Of a stretch of DNA of 64,000 nt, positions 34,501 through 42,895 are shown piece by piece. The notes beneath the pieces are model-generated. The model saw only the letters and a list, made by a program, of their open reading frames with translations. It made no database searches and was not told where the DNA came from. The number at the start of each line of letters is the position of its first letter. Position 1 is the first letter of the stretch. The position numbers and the translations under genes were made by a program. Location: contig NZ_BAABHD010000021.1 of NCBI RefSeq assembly GCF_039541915.1, forward strand, positions 1 through 64,000, read 5' to 3'. The stretch is from Nibrella saemangeumensis (lineage in GTDB: Bacteria > Bacteroidota > Bacteroidia > Cytophagales > Spirosomataceae).

Positions 34501-34632
34501 CAGGCCGTTAACCTGATCACCTGGAGCAAGTGGACCGGCTACGATGCTGAGTTCCTGAACCTGGGAGCCGGTAACAGTGGTGTTGTACCCATTGCCCGTA
34601 CGTACACAGTTGGTCTTCAGTTAGGCTTCTAA
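31552..34632 (+). CDS. SusC/RagA-family TonB-dependent outer-membrane transporter
   Basis: A 1026-residue outer-membrane importer. The parts in order are the signal MRKLLSGFWLLCVLTLPALAQ (21 residues, cut after AQ), a carboxypeptidase-regulatory-like domain (GKVTSSDDGTPLPGVTVQVK, to about 95), the TonB box region VVVTGYG, the plug domain with VRIRGVGSIAAGTDPLYIVD and VLKDAAAASIYGSQAANGVV, and a 22-strand barrel ending in VGLQLGF. It forms the pore of a SusCD complex with the next gene. The nutrient is unknown; no carbohydrate-active or peptidase gene adjoins, and no anti-sigma pair is present. Confidence 0.96.
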   Translation: MRKLLSGFWLLCVLTLPALAQDRTVIGKVTSSDDGTPLPGVTVQVKGTTRGTSTDSEGNYRINAADNARLVFSFIGFNAQEVAIGGRSTVNVTLQSNTTELSEVVVTGYGGTLSKREITGSISKIKGSDIENMPIQSFDRALQGRAAGVQISSANGIPGGAVQVRIRGVGSIAAGTDPLYIVDGVQLNSNRTSSFTSTNPLSFLNPNDIESIEVLKDAAAASIYGSQAANGVVLVTTKKGKAGRTQFNLNTYYAFVEPVKYLDVLNTQQWLQMRTEAVFNQTAATNPAYTVEQARRAVLSSVRLSPELSESEIAALPTYDWQKVGIRSGRGQNYEFSMNGGSDKTTFFISAAYNDQDASLRNVDFKRGTSTINLTHKINNRITLDQKLNLSTITQRGQFGSPNGGTFLGAAAFAGPLIIPVNPIYNPDGSYYGTPATGGLAGILNQNPLMVTELNDIRASTNSAVGNLSLTYRITDNLTLKPFVGMDYRMTRGRYYSDPRTADGINVRGRVQNQFDEITNFISNITLNYNKTFNSVHNVGFLAGAEYRSDVREGISIQAENLPTPDFRYANSAANPIATGGFWTGFRKDALFANLKYEFGGRYVLNLIGRYDGSSRFGRENRYGFFPAAAASWLISEESFLKGSPVVNTLKLRASYGSTGNDQIGNFPSLGLFEGGFGYNNQAGMAPTQLSNPNLKWEQNITTNLGLDFGFFNNRITGAVDVFERRSKDLLLFKPVPFVNGFSEVAQNVGEVKNRGIEFEITTTNFDRGGFKWSTSFNYTFVKSNVTKLFDGITPLATPDSLVALPGNTSVIIGYPLGTIFTSRYAGVNPATGRGMWYDANGNITYAPRNPADFKVMGSNIPTTFGGLTNSFSYAGFDLNVLFQYEFGRKEFNSQGSFMSENGGRLFNTLSEVYNRRWQKPGDITDIPRPYNGNAEIRGSSNLTGTRTLEDASYIRLKQIDFGYNIPAAFAKRVRVNRARLYAQAVNLITWSKWTGYDAEFLNLGAGNSGVVPIARTYTVGLQLGF

Positions 34633-34649
34633 AATTTTGATTGACAATC

Positions 34650-36095
34650 ATGTTTCTAACTTATAAATATCAGTTTACCAAATGGCTGCCGCTGGTGGCC
34701 CTCCTTTCGCTGAGTTCCTGCAACGATCTGCTGGATCTTCAGCCCCGGCAATCGATCAGCTCGTCTACGGCACTGAGCACGCCCGAAGGCATTGATGCGG
34801 CTCTGAACGGTATCTACGACCGGCTGCAAAGCCCCCGTCTGTACGGCCGGGATCTGATAGCCATTCCCGAAGCGCTCTCCGATAACGGCCGGGCTACGAA
34901 TAAATCGGGTCGTCTGAACGCCGAATACCTGAATCAGGTAGGTGCTCACTTTGCTAACTGGCAGGTGGCGTATTACGCGATCAACCAGGCTAACCTGGTA
35001 CTGGAGGCCCTGCCGAACATTACGGACCAGGCCACCCGCGACCGCTACGAAGGTGAAGCCAAGTTCCTGCGGGCGCTGCTGTATTTCGACCTGATGCGGA
35101 CGTATGCCTACGATCCGGGGGTAGAAGTAGCCGAATACAACCGGGGTGGTGTTCCGCTGTTGGTAACCGGGGTACTGACACCTGATCAGATTCAATTCCC
35201 GGCCCGTGCGTCTGTAGCTGATGTGTATAAGCAGATCTACGAAGACCTGACGGTAGCATCTGCCAAGCTGACTAACACCCGTGGACAATTCTACGCCAAC
35301 AAAGGTGCCGCTCTGGCGCTGTTCTCCCGCGTAGCCCTGTACAATAAGGATTATGCTAATTCCGTAAAATACGCTACGGAAGCCTTAGCCGCTGGACCGG
35401 CCCGGTTCCTCGACCGCGACAGCTACCTTGGTGGCTGGCGGGCCAACCGTCATCCGGAGTCATTCTTTGAGGTTACCTACACAACGCCGGAGAACATCGG
35501 GGTAAACGAGTCGCTGCAAACGACCTTTACCACGCTGGTAGCGCTGGGTGACCGTACCCGGACAGGTGGTTTTGGTGACCTGGTTCCATCGGCATCGCTG
35601 CTGGCTGCCCTGGATGCCGAAAAAGGAACCAACAACCAGGTGCTGGATATTCGCCGTCAGCTATACGAACTGGGTACGACCGGCCGGGGTACGGCTGAGA
35701 TCGAAAGCACCAAATTCTTTGGTAAGAACGGTGCTGTCAACCTGGACAACGTTCCGGTAATCCGGGCCTCAGAGATGTACCTGAACCGCGCCGAAGCCAA
35801 CTACTTCCTGGGTAAGGAAGAAGAGGCCCTGGCTGATGTAAACGCCATCCGGACCCGCGCAGGTTTACCGGCGCGTACGGCCCTGGCCGGTACCGATCTG
35901 CTGAACGAGATCCTGAGACAACGTCGTATCGAACTGGCGTTTGAAGGCCACCGCTGGTTTGATCTCAAGCGCCGGGGAGTTGATATCATAAAGACCCCCA
36001 CTACTGTTCCGTACATCGACTTCCGGGTACTGGCCCAGATTCCGGTTCGGGAAATCACCAACAATCCAAACCTGAGACAAAACTTCGGTTACTAA
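34650..36095 (+). CDS. SusD/RagB-family lipoprotein
   Basis: A 481-residue lid of the SusCD complex that binds nutrient on the cell surface. The ATG at 34650, 17 bases after susC, gives a lipoprotein signal ending LSLSSC (Cys24). The N-terminal helical pattern LLDLQPRQSISSSTALSTPE and the TPR-like RFLRALLYFDLMRTYAYDPG are typical, as is the C-terminal RASEMYLNRAEANYFLGKEE with ELAFEGHRWFDLKRRG. It is co-transcribed with susC. The ligand cannot be told. Confidence 0.95.
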   Translation: MFLTYKYQFTKWLPLVALLSLSSCNDLLDLQPRQSISSSTALSTPEGIDAALNGIYDRLQSPRLYGRDLIAIPEALSDNGRATNKSGRLNAEYLNQVGAHFANWQVAYYAINQANLVLEALPNITDQATRDRYEGEAKFLRALLYFDLMRTYAYDPGVEVAEYNRGGVPLLVTGVLTPDQIQFPARASVADVYKQIYEDLTVASAKLTNTRGQFYANKGAALALFSRVALYNKDYANSVKYATEALAAGPARFLDRDSYLGGWRANRHPESFFEVTYTTPENIGVNESLQTTFTTLVALGDRTRTGGFGDLVPSASLLAALDAEKGTNNQVLDIRRQLYELGTTGRGTAEIESTKFFGKNGAVNLDNVPVIRASEMYLNRAEANYFLGKEEEALADVNAIRTRAGLPARTALAGTDLLNEILRQRRIELAFEGHRWFDLKRRGVDIIKTPTTVPYIDFRVLAQIPVREITNNPNLRQNFGY

Positions 36096-36105
36096 TCGCA
36101 GAGAA

Positions 36106-36600
36106 ATGACAACTATGAAGAATATTTTAGGCTTTGCCGTAGCGCTCCTGATGCTGTTCGGCATGACCTCCTGCTTCGAGGACATAGATAAAACATACGA
36201 CGAAAAAACCGTAGTCGAGTTCCAAACGGCTATCACGTCGACTCCGGCCGTGGGCCGTACCTACCCGCTGATCTCGGCTGGTAATTCAACTACCGCCGTT
36301 ACCCTTAACCAGCGGATCAACCTGGTTGGCCCGCAGCGGACTTCCGACGAAACCATTAAGGTATCGGTAGACAAGGAAAACAGCACAGCTGTAGAAGGCA
36401 CACACTTTACCCTGACGAACGGCGGTAACGTAGTGATTCCGGCGAACTCCAGCTTTGGTACAGTGACCGTTACGGTACCACGCGGAACAGCGGCTGCCAG
36501 TGTACCGGCAGTGAACCTCGTGCTGATGATTGAAGGCAATGGCAAGGATATTCTGCCGAGCGAAAATTACAAGCGCATCGGTTTTACTATCCGGCCGTAG
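36106..36600 (+). CDS. Small surface lipoprotein downstream of SusD
   Basis: A 164-residue lipoprotein of the type often found after SusCD (DUF4843-like or Calx-beta-like). The signal ends MLFGMTSC (Cys23, or Cys20 if the ATG at 36115 is used). The mature part is beta-rich with blocks SVDKENSTAVEGTHFTL and SFGTVTVTVPRGTA. It begins 10 bases after susD and ends the operon before a terminator. It probably sits at the surface with the SusCD complex; function inferred from position. Confidence 0.85.
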   Translation: MTTMKNILGFAVALLMLFGMTSCFEDIDKTYDEKTVVEFQTAITSTPAVGRTYPLISAGNSTTAVTLNQRINLVGPQRTSDETIKVSVDKENSTAVEGTHFTLTNGGNVVIPANSSFGTVTVTVPRGTAAASVPAVNLVLMIEGNGKDILPSENYKRIGFTIRP

Positions 36601-36615
36601 TTAATCAGCCCCTTG

Positions 36616-36649
36616 CAAAAGGCCTGCCCACACCGGGTGGGCCTTTTTG
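36616..36649 (+). terminator. Terminator of the SusCD operon
   Basis: AAAAGG and GCCCAC pair with GTGGGC and CCTTTT, with a 3-base bulge, followed by TTTTTG. Confidence 0.8.
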
Positions 36650-36746
36650 TTAGTAGGCCTAAGCTACCACAGTTTGAGACAGATCTGGCATGCAAGGCTC
36701 GGCCGTCATTATCATAACGGGGGTATTAATCCAATAATTTCCTGTA

Positions 36747-36780
36747 CAAAAAAGTCCGGTCTTGGTGACCGGCCTTTTTT
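36747..36780 (+). terminator. Second terminator, about 100 bases after the first, with no gene between
   Basis: AAAAG-x-CCGGTC pairs with GACCGG-x-CTTTT around TTGGT, followed by TTTTTT. No open frame of note lies between the two terminators (36650-36746). It may be a back-up, or may end an unannotated small RNA. Confidence 0.75.
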
Positions 36781-36888
36781 GTTGCGCTAAATGTGTGTAT
36801 CTACAGGAAAGGTGGTTCTTTTTCTGTATTTTAGCAGTAGTTTCCGTACTGTTTTCTTTTTTAATACTGCTTACGTGTTTCTCTGAAT

Positions 36889-38016
36889 ATGAATAAAATT
36901 ACCAAGCGTATCATAACTTTTGCCGTCATACTGATGGTCATCAGCATGGCCTTTTACCCTAAACTAAAATCGCTGAGTAAGAGCGAATCTGCCGGGGAGG
37001 GTCCAAAGGCCGAAGCGCAAGCCGGAGCCGGTTCAATGCCGAAGACGGTCGCCCAGGCCGGGCCGGCCGCAGGGGTAGCTACTCCCGTTGAGGTAATGGT
37101 GGTAAATGCCAATATGCTGGATGAAAAATTATTGACGACGGGCACTATCATTGCGAACGAAGAAGTAGATATCCGGAGCGAAGTGTCTGGCCGGGTAACC
37201 GGCATCTATTTCCGCGAAGGTGACTATGTACAGCAGGGAGCAGTATTGCTCCGAATCAACGATGCCGACCTGCAGGCTCAGCTCCAGAAACTGAATTTCA
37301 ACAAAAAACTCGCCGAGGATAACGAATCCCGCCAGAAGCGGCTGCTGGAGAAAGAAGCTATTAGCCGGCAGGAGTACGAAATCAGCCAGACGAATCTCAA
37401 CAGCATCCTGGCCGATATTGAAAACCTGAAGGCTCAAATTGCCAAAACCGTGCTTCGGGCCCCGTTCAACGGCACCATCGGTCTGCGGTATATCAGCAAC
37501 GGCAGTTATATCTCGCCCAGCAGCCGCATTGCCACGCTGACCAATACCAACCCGGCCAAATTAGACTTTTCTATTCCGGCCAAATATGCTTCTGTAGTTC
37601 GTAAAGGCAATCGTATTCAGTTTACCGTCGAAGGATCGGGCGATCAGCGTACCGGTACCGTCTACGCCGTTGAACCCAAAGTGGACCCCAACACCCGGAC
37701 GATGCTGCTCCGGGCCGTGAGCCCTAATTCGGACCGGACACTGGTACCCGGCGCCTTTGCCCGTATAGAACTGGTGCTGAACTCCAGAGGCAATGCCATT
37801 GTGGTGCCGACCGAAGCGGTTGTTCCGGAGGTTACCGGGCAGAAGGTATTCGTAGTTCGGAATCATAAGGTAGAATCGGTGCCGGTAGAGATTGGCACCC
37901 GCACCGACCGCAACGTAGAAATTCGTAAAGGACTTCAGCAGGGTGACTCCCTGATTACCTCCGGTATCCAGATGGTGAAACCGGGCAGCGAAGTGGCAAT
38001 CAAGAACATCCTGTAA
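36889..38016 (+). CDS. RND efflux periplasmic adaptor (membrane fusion protein)
   Basis: A 375-residue HlyD/AcrA-type adaptor that bridges an RND pump and an outer-membrane channel. It has an N-terminal membrane segment (ITFAVILMVISMAFYPKL), a low-complexity Ala/Gly linker, lipoyl half-motifs DIRSEVSGRVTGIYFREGDY and FNGTIGLRYISNGSYIS, a short coiled-coil hairpin (about 125-185), a beta-barrel domain and a C-terminal membrane-proximal domain (VPTEAVVPEVTGQKVFVVRN). The pump gene starts 3 bases after its stop. No outer-membrane partner is in this operon. Confidence 0.94.
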   Translation: MNKITKRIITFAVILMVISMAFYPKLKSLSKSESAGEGPKAEAQAGAGSMPKTVAQAGPAAGVATPVEVMVVNANMLDEKLLTTGTIIANEEVDIRSEVSGRVTGIYFREGDYVQQGAVLLRINDADLQAQLQKLNFNKKLAEDNESRQKRLLEKEAISRQEYEISQTNLNSILADIENLKAQIAKTVLRAPFNGTIGLRYISNGSYISPSSRIATLTNTNPAKLDFSIPAKYASVVRKGNRIQFTVEGSGDQRTGTVYAVEPKVDPNTRTMLLRAVSPNSDRTLVPGAFARIELVLNSRGNAIVVPTEAVVPEVTGQKVFVVRNHKVESVPVEIGTRTDRNVEIRKGLQQGDSLITSGIQMVKPGSEVAIKNIL

Positions 38017-38019
38017 TCA

Positions 38020-41000
38020 ATGGCAACTTTATCTACCACCAGTATTAACCGGCCGGTACTGGCCGTGGTTATGTCGCTGCTGATTATGGTTTTCGGCGGC
38101 ATCGGTTTTTATTACCTGGGGGTTCGCGAGTTTCCCAGTATCGAACTGCCGGTCGTTACCGTTACAACGAACTACACCGGTGCCAACGCCGATATTGTTG
38201 AGTCGCAGATTACCGAGCCACTCGAAGAATCCATCAACGGAATCGCCGGCATCCGGACTTTATCGTCTTCCAGCCGCGACGGCCGGAGTGTGATCAACGT
38301 AGAATTTGAACTTAGCGTCGACATTGAAGCAGCCGCCAACGATGTTCGCGACCGGGTGTCACGGGCCGTAGCCCTGCTCCCTCCTGATGTTGACCCGCCG
38401 GTTGTGGCCAAAGCCGACGCTGATGCCAGCCCCATCTATTTCCTTCAATTGCTATCCGATAAGCGGTCGCTGATGGAAGTGAACGATATTGCGGTCCGGC
38501 AGTTTAAGGAGCGGTTTCAGACGATTCCCGGCGTGAGTGGTATCCAAATCTGGGGGGAAAAGAAATTTGCCATGCGCCTGCGGATTGATCCCGTTAAACT
38601 GGCTTCGTACCGGCTCACCGCCATCGACGTTGCCAGTGCACTGGCGCGCCAGAACATTGAGTTGCCATCCGGAAGTGTGGAAGGGCAAAATACGGAACTG
38701 ACCGTCCGGACGCTGGGCCGTCTGACTACCCCGGATGACTTCAACAACCTGATCCTGAAAGAACAGGACGACCAGGTTGTGAAGTTCCGCGACGTTGGGT
38801 ACGCCGAACTGGCACCGGAAGCGGAGCGAACCCTGCTGAAGCGCGATGGGGTACCCATGATTGCCGTAGCGGTAATTCCGCAGCCGGGCGCTAACCAGAT
38901 TGAGATTGTCGATAACGTCTATAAGAAGCTGGAGCAGATTAAACGCGATCTGCCGCCCGACGTAAAAGTGCTGCTGGGTTTCGACTACACCCGGTATGTC
39001 CGGCGCTCGATTGAAGAAGTACAGGAAACGATTCTGATCGCCTTTGTGCTTGTGGCGCTCATCATCTTTATTTTCCTCCGCGACTGGCGCAGTACCATTA
39101 TTCCGCTGACGGCCATTCCGGTGTCGCTCATCGGAGCGTTCTTCATTATGTACTTCTTTGGCTTCTCTATCAACGTACTGACCCTGCTGGGGATCGTACT
39201 CGCCATCGGTCTGGTAGTGGATGACGCTATTGTGGTGCTGGAAAATATTTATACCAAGATTGAAGAAGGGATGTCGCCCTACCAGGCGGCCGTGAGCGGG
39301 TCCAAAGAGATTTATTTTGCCGTTATCTCAACTACGGTAACCCTGGCCGCGGTGTTCCTGCCGGTTATCTTTCTGCAGGGTATCACGGGGCGGCTATTCC
39401 GGGAGTTTGGTATTGTGGTAGCCGGTTCGGTCATCATTTCGGCGTTTGTGTCGCTGACCCTGACGCCGATGCTGTCGGCCAGGCTCCTCAAAACCCGCCA
39501 TAAGCAACCATGGCTGTACCGGGTGACGGAACCGTTCTTTGACTGGATGGTAACGGGTTATGAGAACTCACTAAAAAGTTTTATGCGGGTGCGGTGGATG
39601 GCCTGGGTACTGATGGCGGGCTTCTTCGGCCTCATCTACCTAATGTTTACAACCAACGCCATACCATCGGAGCTGTCACCGCTCGAAGACCGGGGTGGCT
39701 TCCGCATTCAGGCTACCGCGCCGGAAGGGTCAACGTACGAGTACATGCTCGACTACACCGATAAGGTAGCACAGCACCTCAGAAACATGTTTTCTGCGGA
39801 CGAGGTAACCGGCGTTACGGCTATTACCTCGCCCAGTTTCGGCTCCGGAGCTACCAACACGGGGGCATTCCGGGTCATTCTGAATGACAAGCCGCCCCGT
39901 ACCAAAAGCCAGCAGGAAATGGTCGATGAAGTGACTCCGGTGGTTAAGCAGTTTCCGGGTGCCCGTGCATTTGTGGTTCAGGAGCAGACGATTACAACGG
40001 GAGCCCGTGTAGGCGGTGGCGGTGGCCTGCCGGTTCAGTTTGTGATCCAGGCCAACAAGTTTGCTGACCTGCAGAAAGCCGTACCGGAATTCATGAAAAA
40101 GGTACAGGCATCGGATAAATTCTCGGCGGCCGACGTCAACCTGAAATTTACCAAACCGGAGATTAAACTGGAAATTGACCGGGAGAAAGCCATGAACATG
40201 GGGGTATCGGTGCAGGATGTAGCCCAGACCCTCCAGTTAGGCTTATCGGGCCGGCGGTTCGGGTACTTCATCATGGATGGCAAACAATACCAGGTTATTG
40301 GCCAGATCGACCGCCCCGACCGCAACGACATCACTGACCTGCGATCGCTTTTTGTTAAAAACAAACGGGGAGAACTCATCCAGCTGGACAATCTGGTGCG
40401 AATGAGTGAGCAAAGTACCCCTCCGCAGTTGTACCGCTACAACCGCTATGCCTCCGCTACGGTATCTGCCGGTTTAGCCAAAGGGGTTACACTGGGTGAG
40501 GGTATCGAAGAAATGGAACGCATTGCCGGTGAGGTGCTGGACCCGTCGTTCTCGACGGCGCTGGATGGTACCTCCAAGGAATTCCGCGAGAGTTCGTCCA
40601 GTCTGTACATGGCCTTTGGCCTGGCGCTGCTGCTCATTTACCTGATTCTGGCTGCGCAGTTCGAAAGCTTTGTTGATCCTGTCATCATCCTGCTGACGGT
40701 ACCGCTGGCGCTTTGCGGAGCCCTGATCTCGCTCTGGGACTTCAGCCAGACGCTGAACGTATTCAGCCAGATTGGGATCATTACGCTGGTTGGGCTAGTG
40801 ACCAAAAACGGAATTCTGATAGTAGAGTTCGCCAACCAGCGCAAGGAACAGGGCTTAAGCCGCTACGAAGCCGCGCAGGATGCGGCCGTTTCCCGCTTCC
40901 GGCCAATCCTGATGACCAGTCTGTGTACCGTATTAGGCCTGGTACCCATTGCCCTGGCCCTGGGCGCCGGTTCAGAAAGCCGGGTGTCCATGGGTATCGC

Positions 41001-41133
41001 CGTGATTGGTGGATTGCTGTTCTCAACGCTGCTGACGCTGTACATTATTCCGGCGGTATACACCTACCTGTCGAAGAAAACCATTGAAACAACGCCGGAA
41101 GTATCTACCATAGAAGAGGAAGAAATAGCCTGA
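38020..41133 (+). CDS. RND-family multidrug efflux pump (AcrB/HAE1-like)
   Basis: A 1037-residue inner-membrane proton-driven pump. The chain has the usual layout: first helix SINRPVLAVVMSLLIMVFGG, porter domain, a block of six helices including FGFSINVLTLLGIVLAIGLV and the charged VVDDAIVVLENIY motif (two Asp that relay protons), a second porter domain, and six more helices ending near SMGIAVIGGLLFSTLLTLYI. Substrates are unknown; the sequence groups with hydrophobe/amphiphile pumps, not metal (CusA) ones. It is translated 3 bases after its adaptor and ends before a strong terminator. Confidence 0.96.
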   Translation: MATLSTTSINRPVLAVVMSLLIMVFGGIGFYYLGVREFPSIELPVVTVTTNYTGANADIVESQITEPLEESINGIAGIRTLSSSSRDGRSVINVEFELSVDIEAAANDVRDRVSRAVALLPPDVDPPVVAKADADASPIYFLQLLSDKRSLMEVNDIAVRQFKERFQTIPGVSGIQIWGEKKFAMRLRIDPVKLASYRLTAIDVASALARQNIELPSGSVEGQNTELTVRTLGRLTTPDDFNNLILKEQDDQVVKFRDVGYAELAPEAERTLLKRDGVPMIAVAVIPQPGANQIEIVDNVYKKLEQIKRDLPPDVKVLLGFDYTRYVRRSIEEVQETILIAFVLVALIIFIFLRDWRSTIIPLTAIPVSLIGAFFIMYFFGFSINVLTLLGIVLAIGLVVDDAIVVLENIYTKIEEGMSPYQAAVSGSKEIYFAVISTTVTLAAVFLPVIFLQGITGRLFREFGIVVAGSVIISAFVSLTLTPMLSARLLKTRHKQPWLYRVTEPFFDWMVTGYENSLKSFMRVRWMAWVLMAGFFGLIYLMFTTNAIPSELSPLEDRGGFRIQATAPEGSTYEYMLDYTDKVAQHLRNMFSADEVTGVTAITSPSFGSGATNTGAFRVILNDKPPRTKSQQEMVDEVTPVVKQFPGARAFVVQEQTITTGARVGGGGGLPVQFVIQANKFADLQKAVPEFMKKVQASDKFSAADVNLKFTKPEIKLEIDREKAMNMGVSVQDVAQTLQLGLSGRRFGYFIMDGKQYQVIGQIDRPDRNDITDLRSLFVKNKRGELIQLDNLVRMSEQSTPPQLYRYNRYASATVSAGLAKGVTLGEGIEEMERIAGEVLDPSFSTALDGTSKEFRESSSSLYMAFGLALLLIYLILAAQFESFVDPVIILLTVPLALCGALISLWDFSQTLNVFSQIGIITLVGLVTKNGILIVEFANQRKEQGLSRYEAAQDAAVSRFRPILMTSLCTVLGLVPIALALGAGSESRVSMGIAVIGGLLFSTLLTLYIIPAVYTYLSKKTIETTPEVSTIEEEEIA

Positions 41134-41148
41134 TTAACTAATCTCAGC

Positions 41149-41186
41149 AAAAAAGCCGGCCTGCTTGGTTGCAGGCCGGCTTTTTT
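41149..41186. terminator. Bidirectional terminator between the RND operon and a dehydrogenase
   Basis: Perfect 16-bp stem AAAAAAGCCGGCCTGC with its complement around TTGGTT. A- and T-tracts flank both sides, so it can serve both convergent genes. Confidence 0.92.
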
Positions 41187-41201
41187 ATGGGTTGCAAAAG
41201 C

Positions 41202-41915
41202 TTACCAGTCTGCCTCCCGTTTATCCTTCCAGAATTTACCGGTTTCGGTCAGTGGGGCTTCCGTAGCCAGCCAGACAATCGTTTCGGCACCGCTTTCGAC
41301 TGATCGGGGCGCATGGGCTCCACCCATGTCGGTCTGCACCCAACCGGGATCTACGGTGTTGACCGCAATGCGCCGGTCCTGCAAAGAGGCAGCAAACTGG
41401 CGGGTTACAGCGTTAAGGGCTGTTTTCGAGATACTATAGGCGGGTGCGTAGGTACGCATTCGCTGCAGGGAGCCGGCACCACTCGACACATTGATGATCC
41501 GGGCCCCATCGGGAGTTTTTGCCAGATACGGCAGAAAGTCCTGAATAACAATAATGGGACCGTATACGTTGGTTTCCATTGCCCGCTGGAGCTGCTCTAC
41601 GTTCATTTTGGTAATGGGTACGTCGGCATTCTCGAGAATACCGGCGTTATTGACCAGCACATCGAGATGATCAGCTTTCTGGGAAAAAGTGCCAACGGCG
41701 TTCTTGATACTGAGGGGGTCATTAACGTCCATGTGCAGAAATATGGCTTCATGCCCCTCGGCGCAAAGTTCGTCGGCAGCCTCCCGACCGTCGTGCATAT
41801 CGCGGGAAGCAATGAAGACCGCAAAGCCACACTGGCAGAGCTGCCGCGCGATTTCTTTGCCGATGCCCCGGTTCGATCCGGTCACCACGGCTGTCTTCGG
41901 ATGGGTTGTTCTCAT
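41202..41915 (-). CDS. Short-chain dehydrogenase/reductase (carbonyl-reductase-like)
   Basis: A 237-residue SDR. Motifs are AVVTGSNRGIGKEIARQL (cofactor loop), VLVNNAGI, INVSSGAGSLQ with the catalytic Ser and YSISKTALNAVTR with Tyr-x3-Lys. The pattern resembles carbonyl reductase-like members that use NADPH. It is convergent with the RND pump gene and shares its terminator. Substrate unknown. Confidence 0.9.
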   Translation of the reverse strand: MRTTHPKTAVVTGSNRGIGKEIARQLCQCGFAVFIASRDMHDGREAADELCAEGHEAIFLHMDVNDPLSIKNAVGTFSQKADHLDVLVNNAGILENADVPITKMNVEQLQRAMETNVYGPIIVIQDFLPYLAKTPDGARIINVSSGAGSLQRMRTYAPAYSISKTALNAVTRQFAASLQDRRIAVNTVDPGWVQTDMGGAHAPRSVESGAETIVWLATEAPLTETGKFWKDKREADW

Positions 41916-42018
41916 GGGTGCTGAGTTGAGATGATAGACTTATAATCTGTTAATCGGGCTTGTTGTTTGCGTCTTTTTACCGATTGCTCATTTCCTTAAC
42001 CGCTTCCTTCTTCATAAG

Positions 42019-42049
42019 TTGATAATTCCGCCGTTTCTCGTCACTTTTG
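42019..42049 (+). promoter_or_regulatory. Probable promoter of the beta-barrel protein gene
   Basis: TTG at 42019-42021 and CACTTTTG at 42042-42049 with 20 bases between resemble the -33/-7 pair with one mismatch; the ATG is 28 bases downstream. Confidence 0.4.
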
Positions 42050-42076
42050 TTCAGCAAGTCAAATCAGCCTGATTGA

Positions 42077-42832
42077 ATGAAACAAACCCTTTGCTTCTTA
42101 CTCATAAGTCTGGGACCCGGATTAGTGATGGCTCAGCAAAAGCCCGCCAACCTGTACAACGATCCGGTTACCCTGGCAGCCAATACCACAATCCAATCAC
42201 CGCCCGCCCCAACTACCAGGCAAGCAATTACCGACCGGCGTATCAGCATCGGTCTGCGGGCGGGGCGAAACTGGGGTACAGTAAGCAGAGCCGATATTGA
42301 TAACCTGCCGGGTGCCCAGCCAGAATACGCCCCTGGCTTTCATGGAGGGTTTATTATGAATATTGGCGGACCTGTATTTTCAATACAACCGGAAATTTTA
42401 TTCAATCAGTATAACTTTCGCTATTCCATTAACCAAACGACCAATACCGGCTTTGCGGAGGGGAACATTAACATGATTGATGTACCCGTTCTCCTGAAAG
42501 CTTCTTTTGGCAGCTCAAATGCCCGGTTCTTTTTAAACGCCGGGCCTTACGGTACGTTTTTTATAAACGGTAAGGTTAACGGCAGAGTCAGTGTTGGCTC
42601 CCGCGAATTTAGTCTATCCGGACCTATTGAGCGTGAAAACTTTGGTAAACGCTTTGGCTATGGCGTTACAGGTGGTCTGGGACTTGCATTACGATTAGGC
42701 CCCGGCGACCTTCTACTGGAAGGCCGTTACAATTATCTGGCTGGTTACGCTCAGGAAGACAATACGGAGAAGACCAAAGCTAAACTCTTTATGGCCTCCC
42801 TCGGCTACCTGATCCCATTGGGTGGCCGCTAA
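42077..42832 (+). CDS. Porin-family outer-membrane beta-barrel protein
   Basis: A 251-residue protein with signal MKQTLCFLLISLGPGLVMAQ and, after a short linker, an eight-stranded-barrel pattern of the PorT/OMP_b-brl_2 type: ISIGLRAGRNWGTVS, FHGGFIMNIGG, FSIQPEILFNQYNF, VPVLLKASFG, and ending AKLFMASLGYLIPLGGR. Such proteins are structural or sensory outer-membrane proteins of unclear role. It stands alone between a promoter and a hairpin. The function is unassigned. Confidence 0.85.
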   Translation: MKQTLCFLLISLGPGLVMAQQKPANLYNDPVTLAANTTIQSPPAPTTRQAITDRRISIGLRAGRNWGTVSRADIDNLPGAQPEYAPGFHGGFIMNIGGPVFSIQPEILFNQYNFRYSINQTTNTGFAEGNINMIDVPVLLKASFGSSNARFFLNAGPYGTFFINGKVNGRVSVGSREFSLSGPIERENFGKRFGYGVTGGLGLALRLGPGDLLLEGRYNYLAGYAQEDNTEKTKAKLFMASLGYLIPLGGR

Positions 42833-42866
42833 TTAAACAGAACAGTAGTGTTTATGATAAAAATAG

Positions 42867-42895
42867 TGACGGCTCCTGGCCGTCATTTATTTTTC
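42867..42895 (+). terminator. Terminator after the beta-barrel gene
   Basis: TGACGG and CCGTCA pair around CTCCTGG, followed by TTTATTTTTC. Confidence 0.65.
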
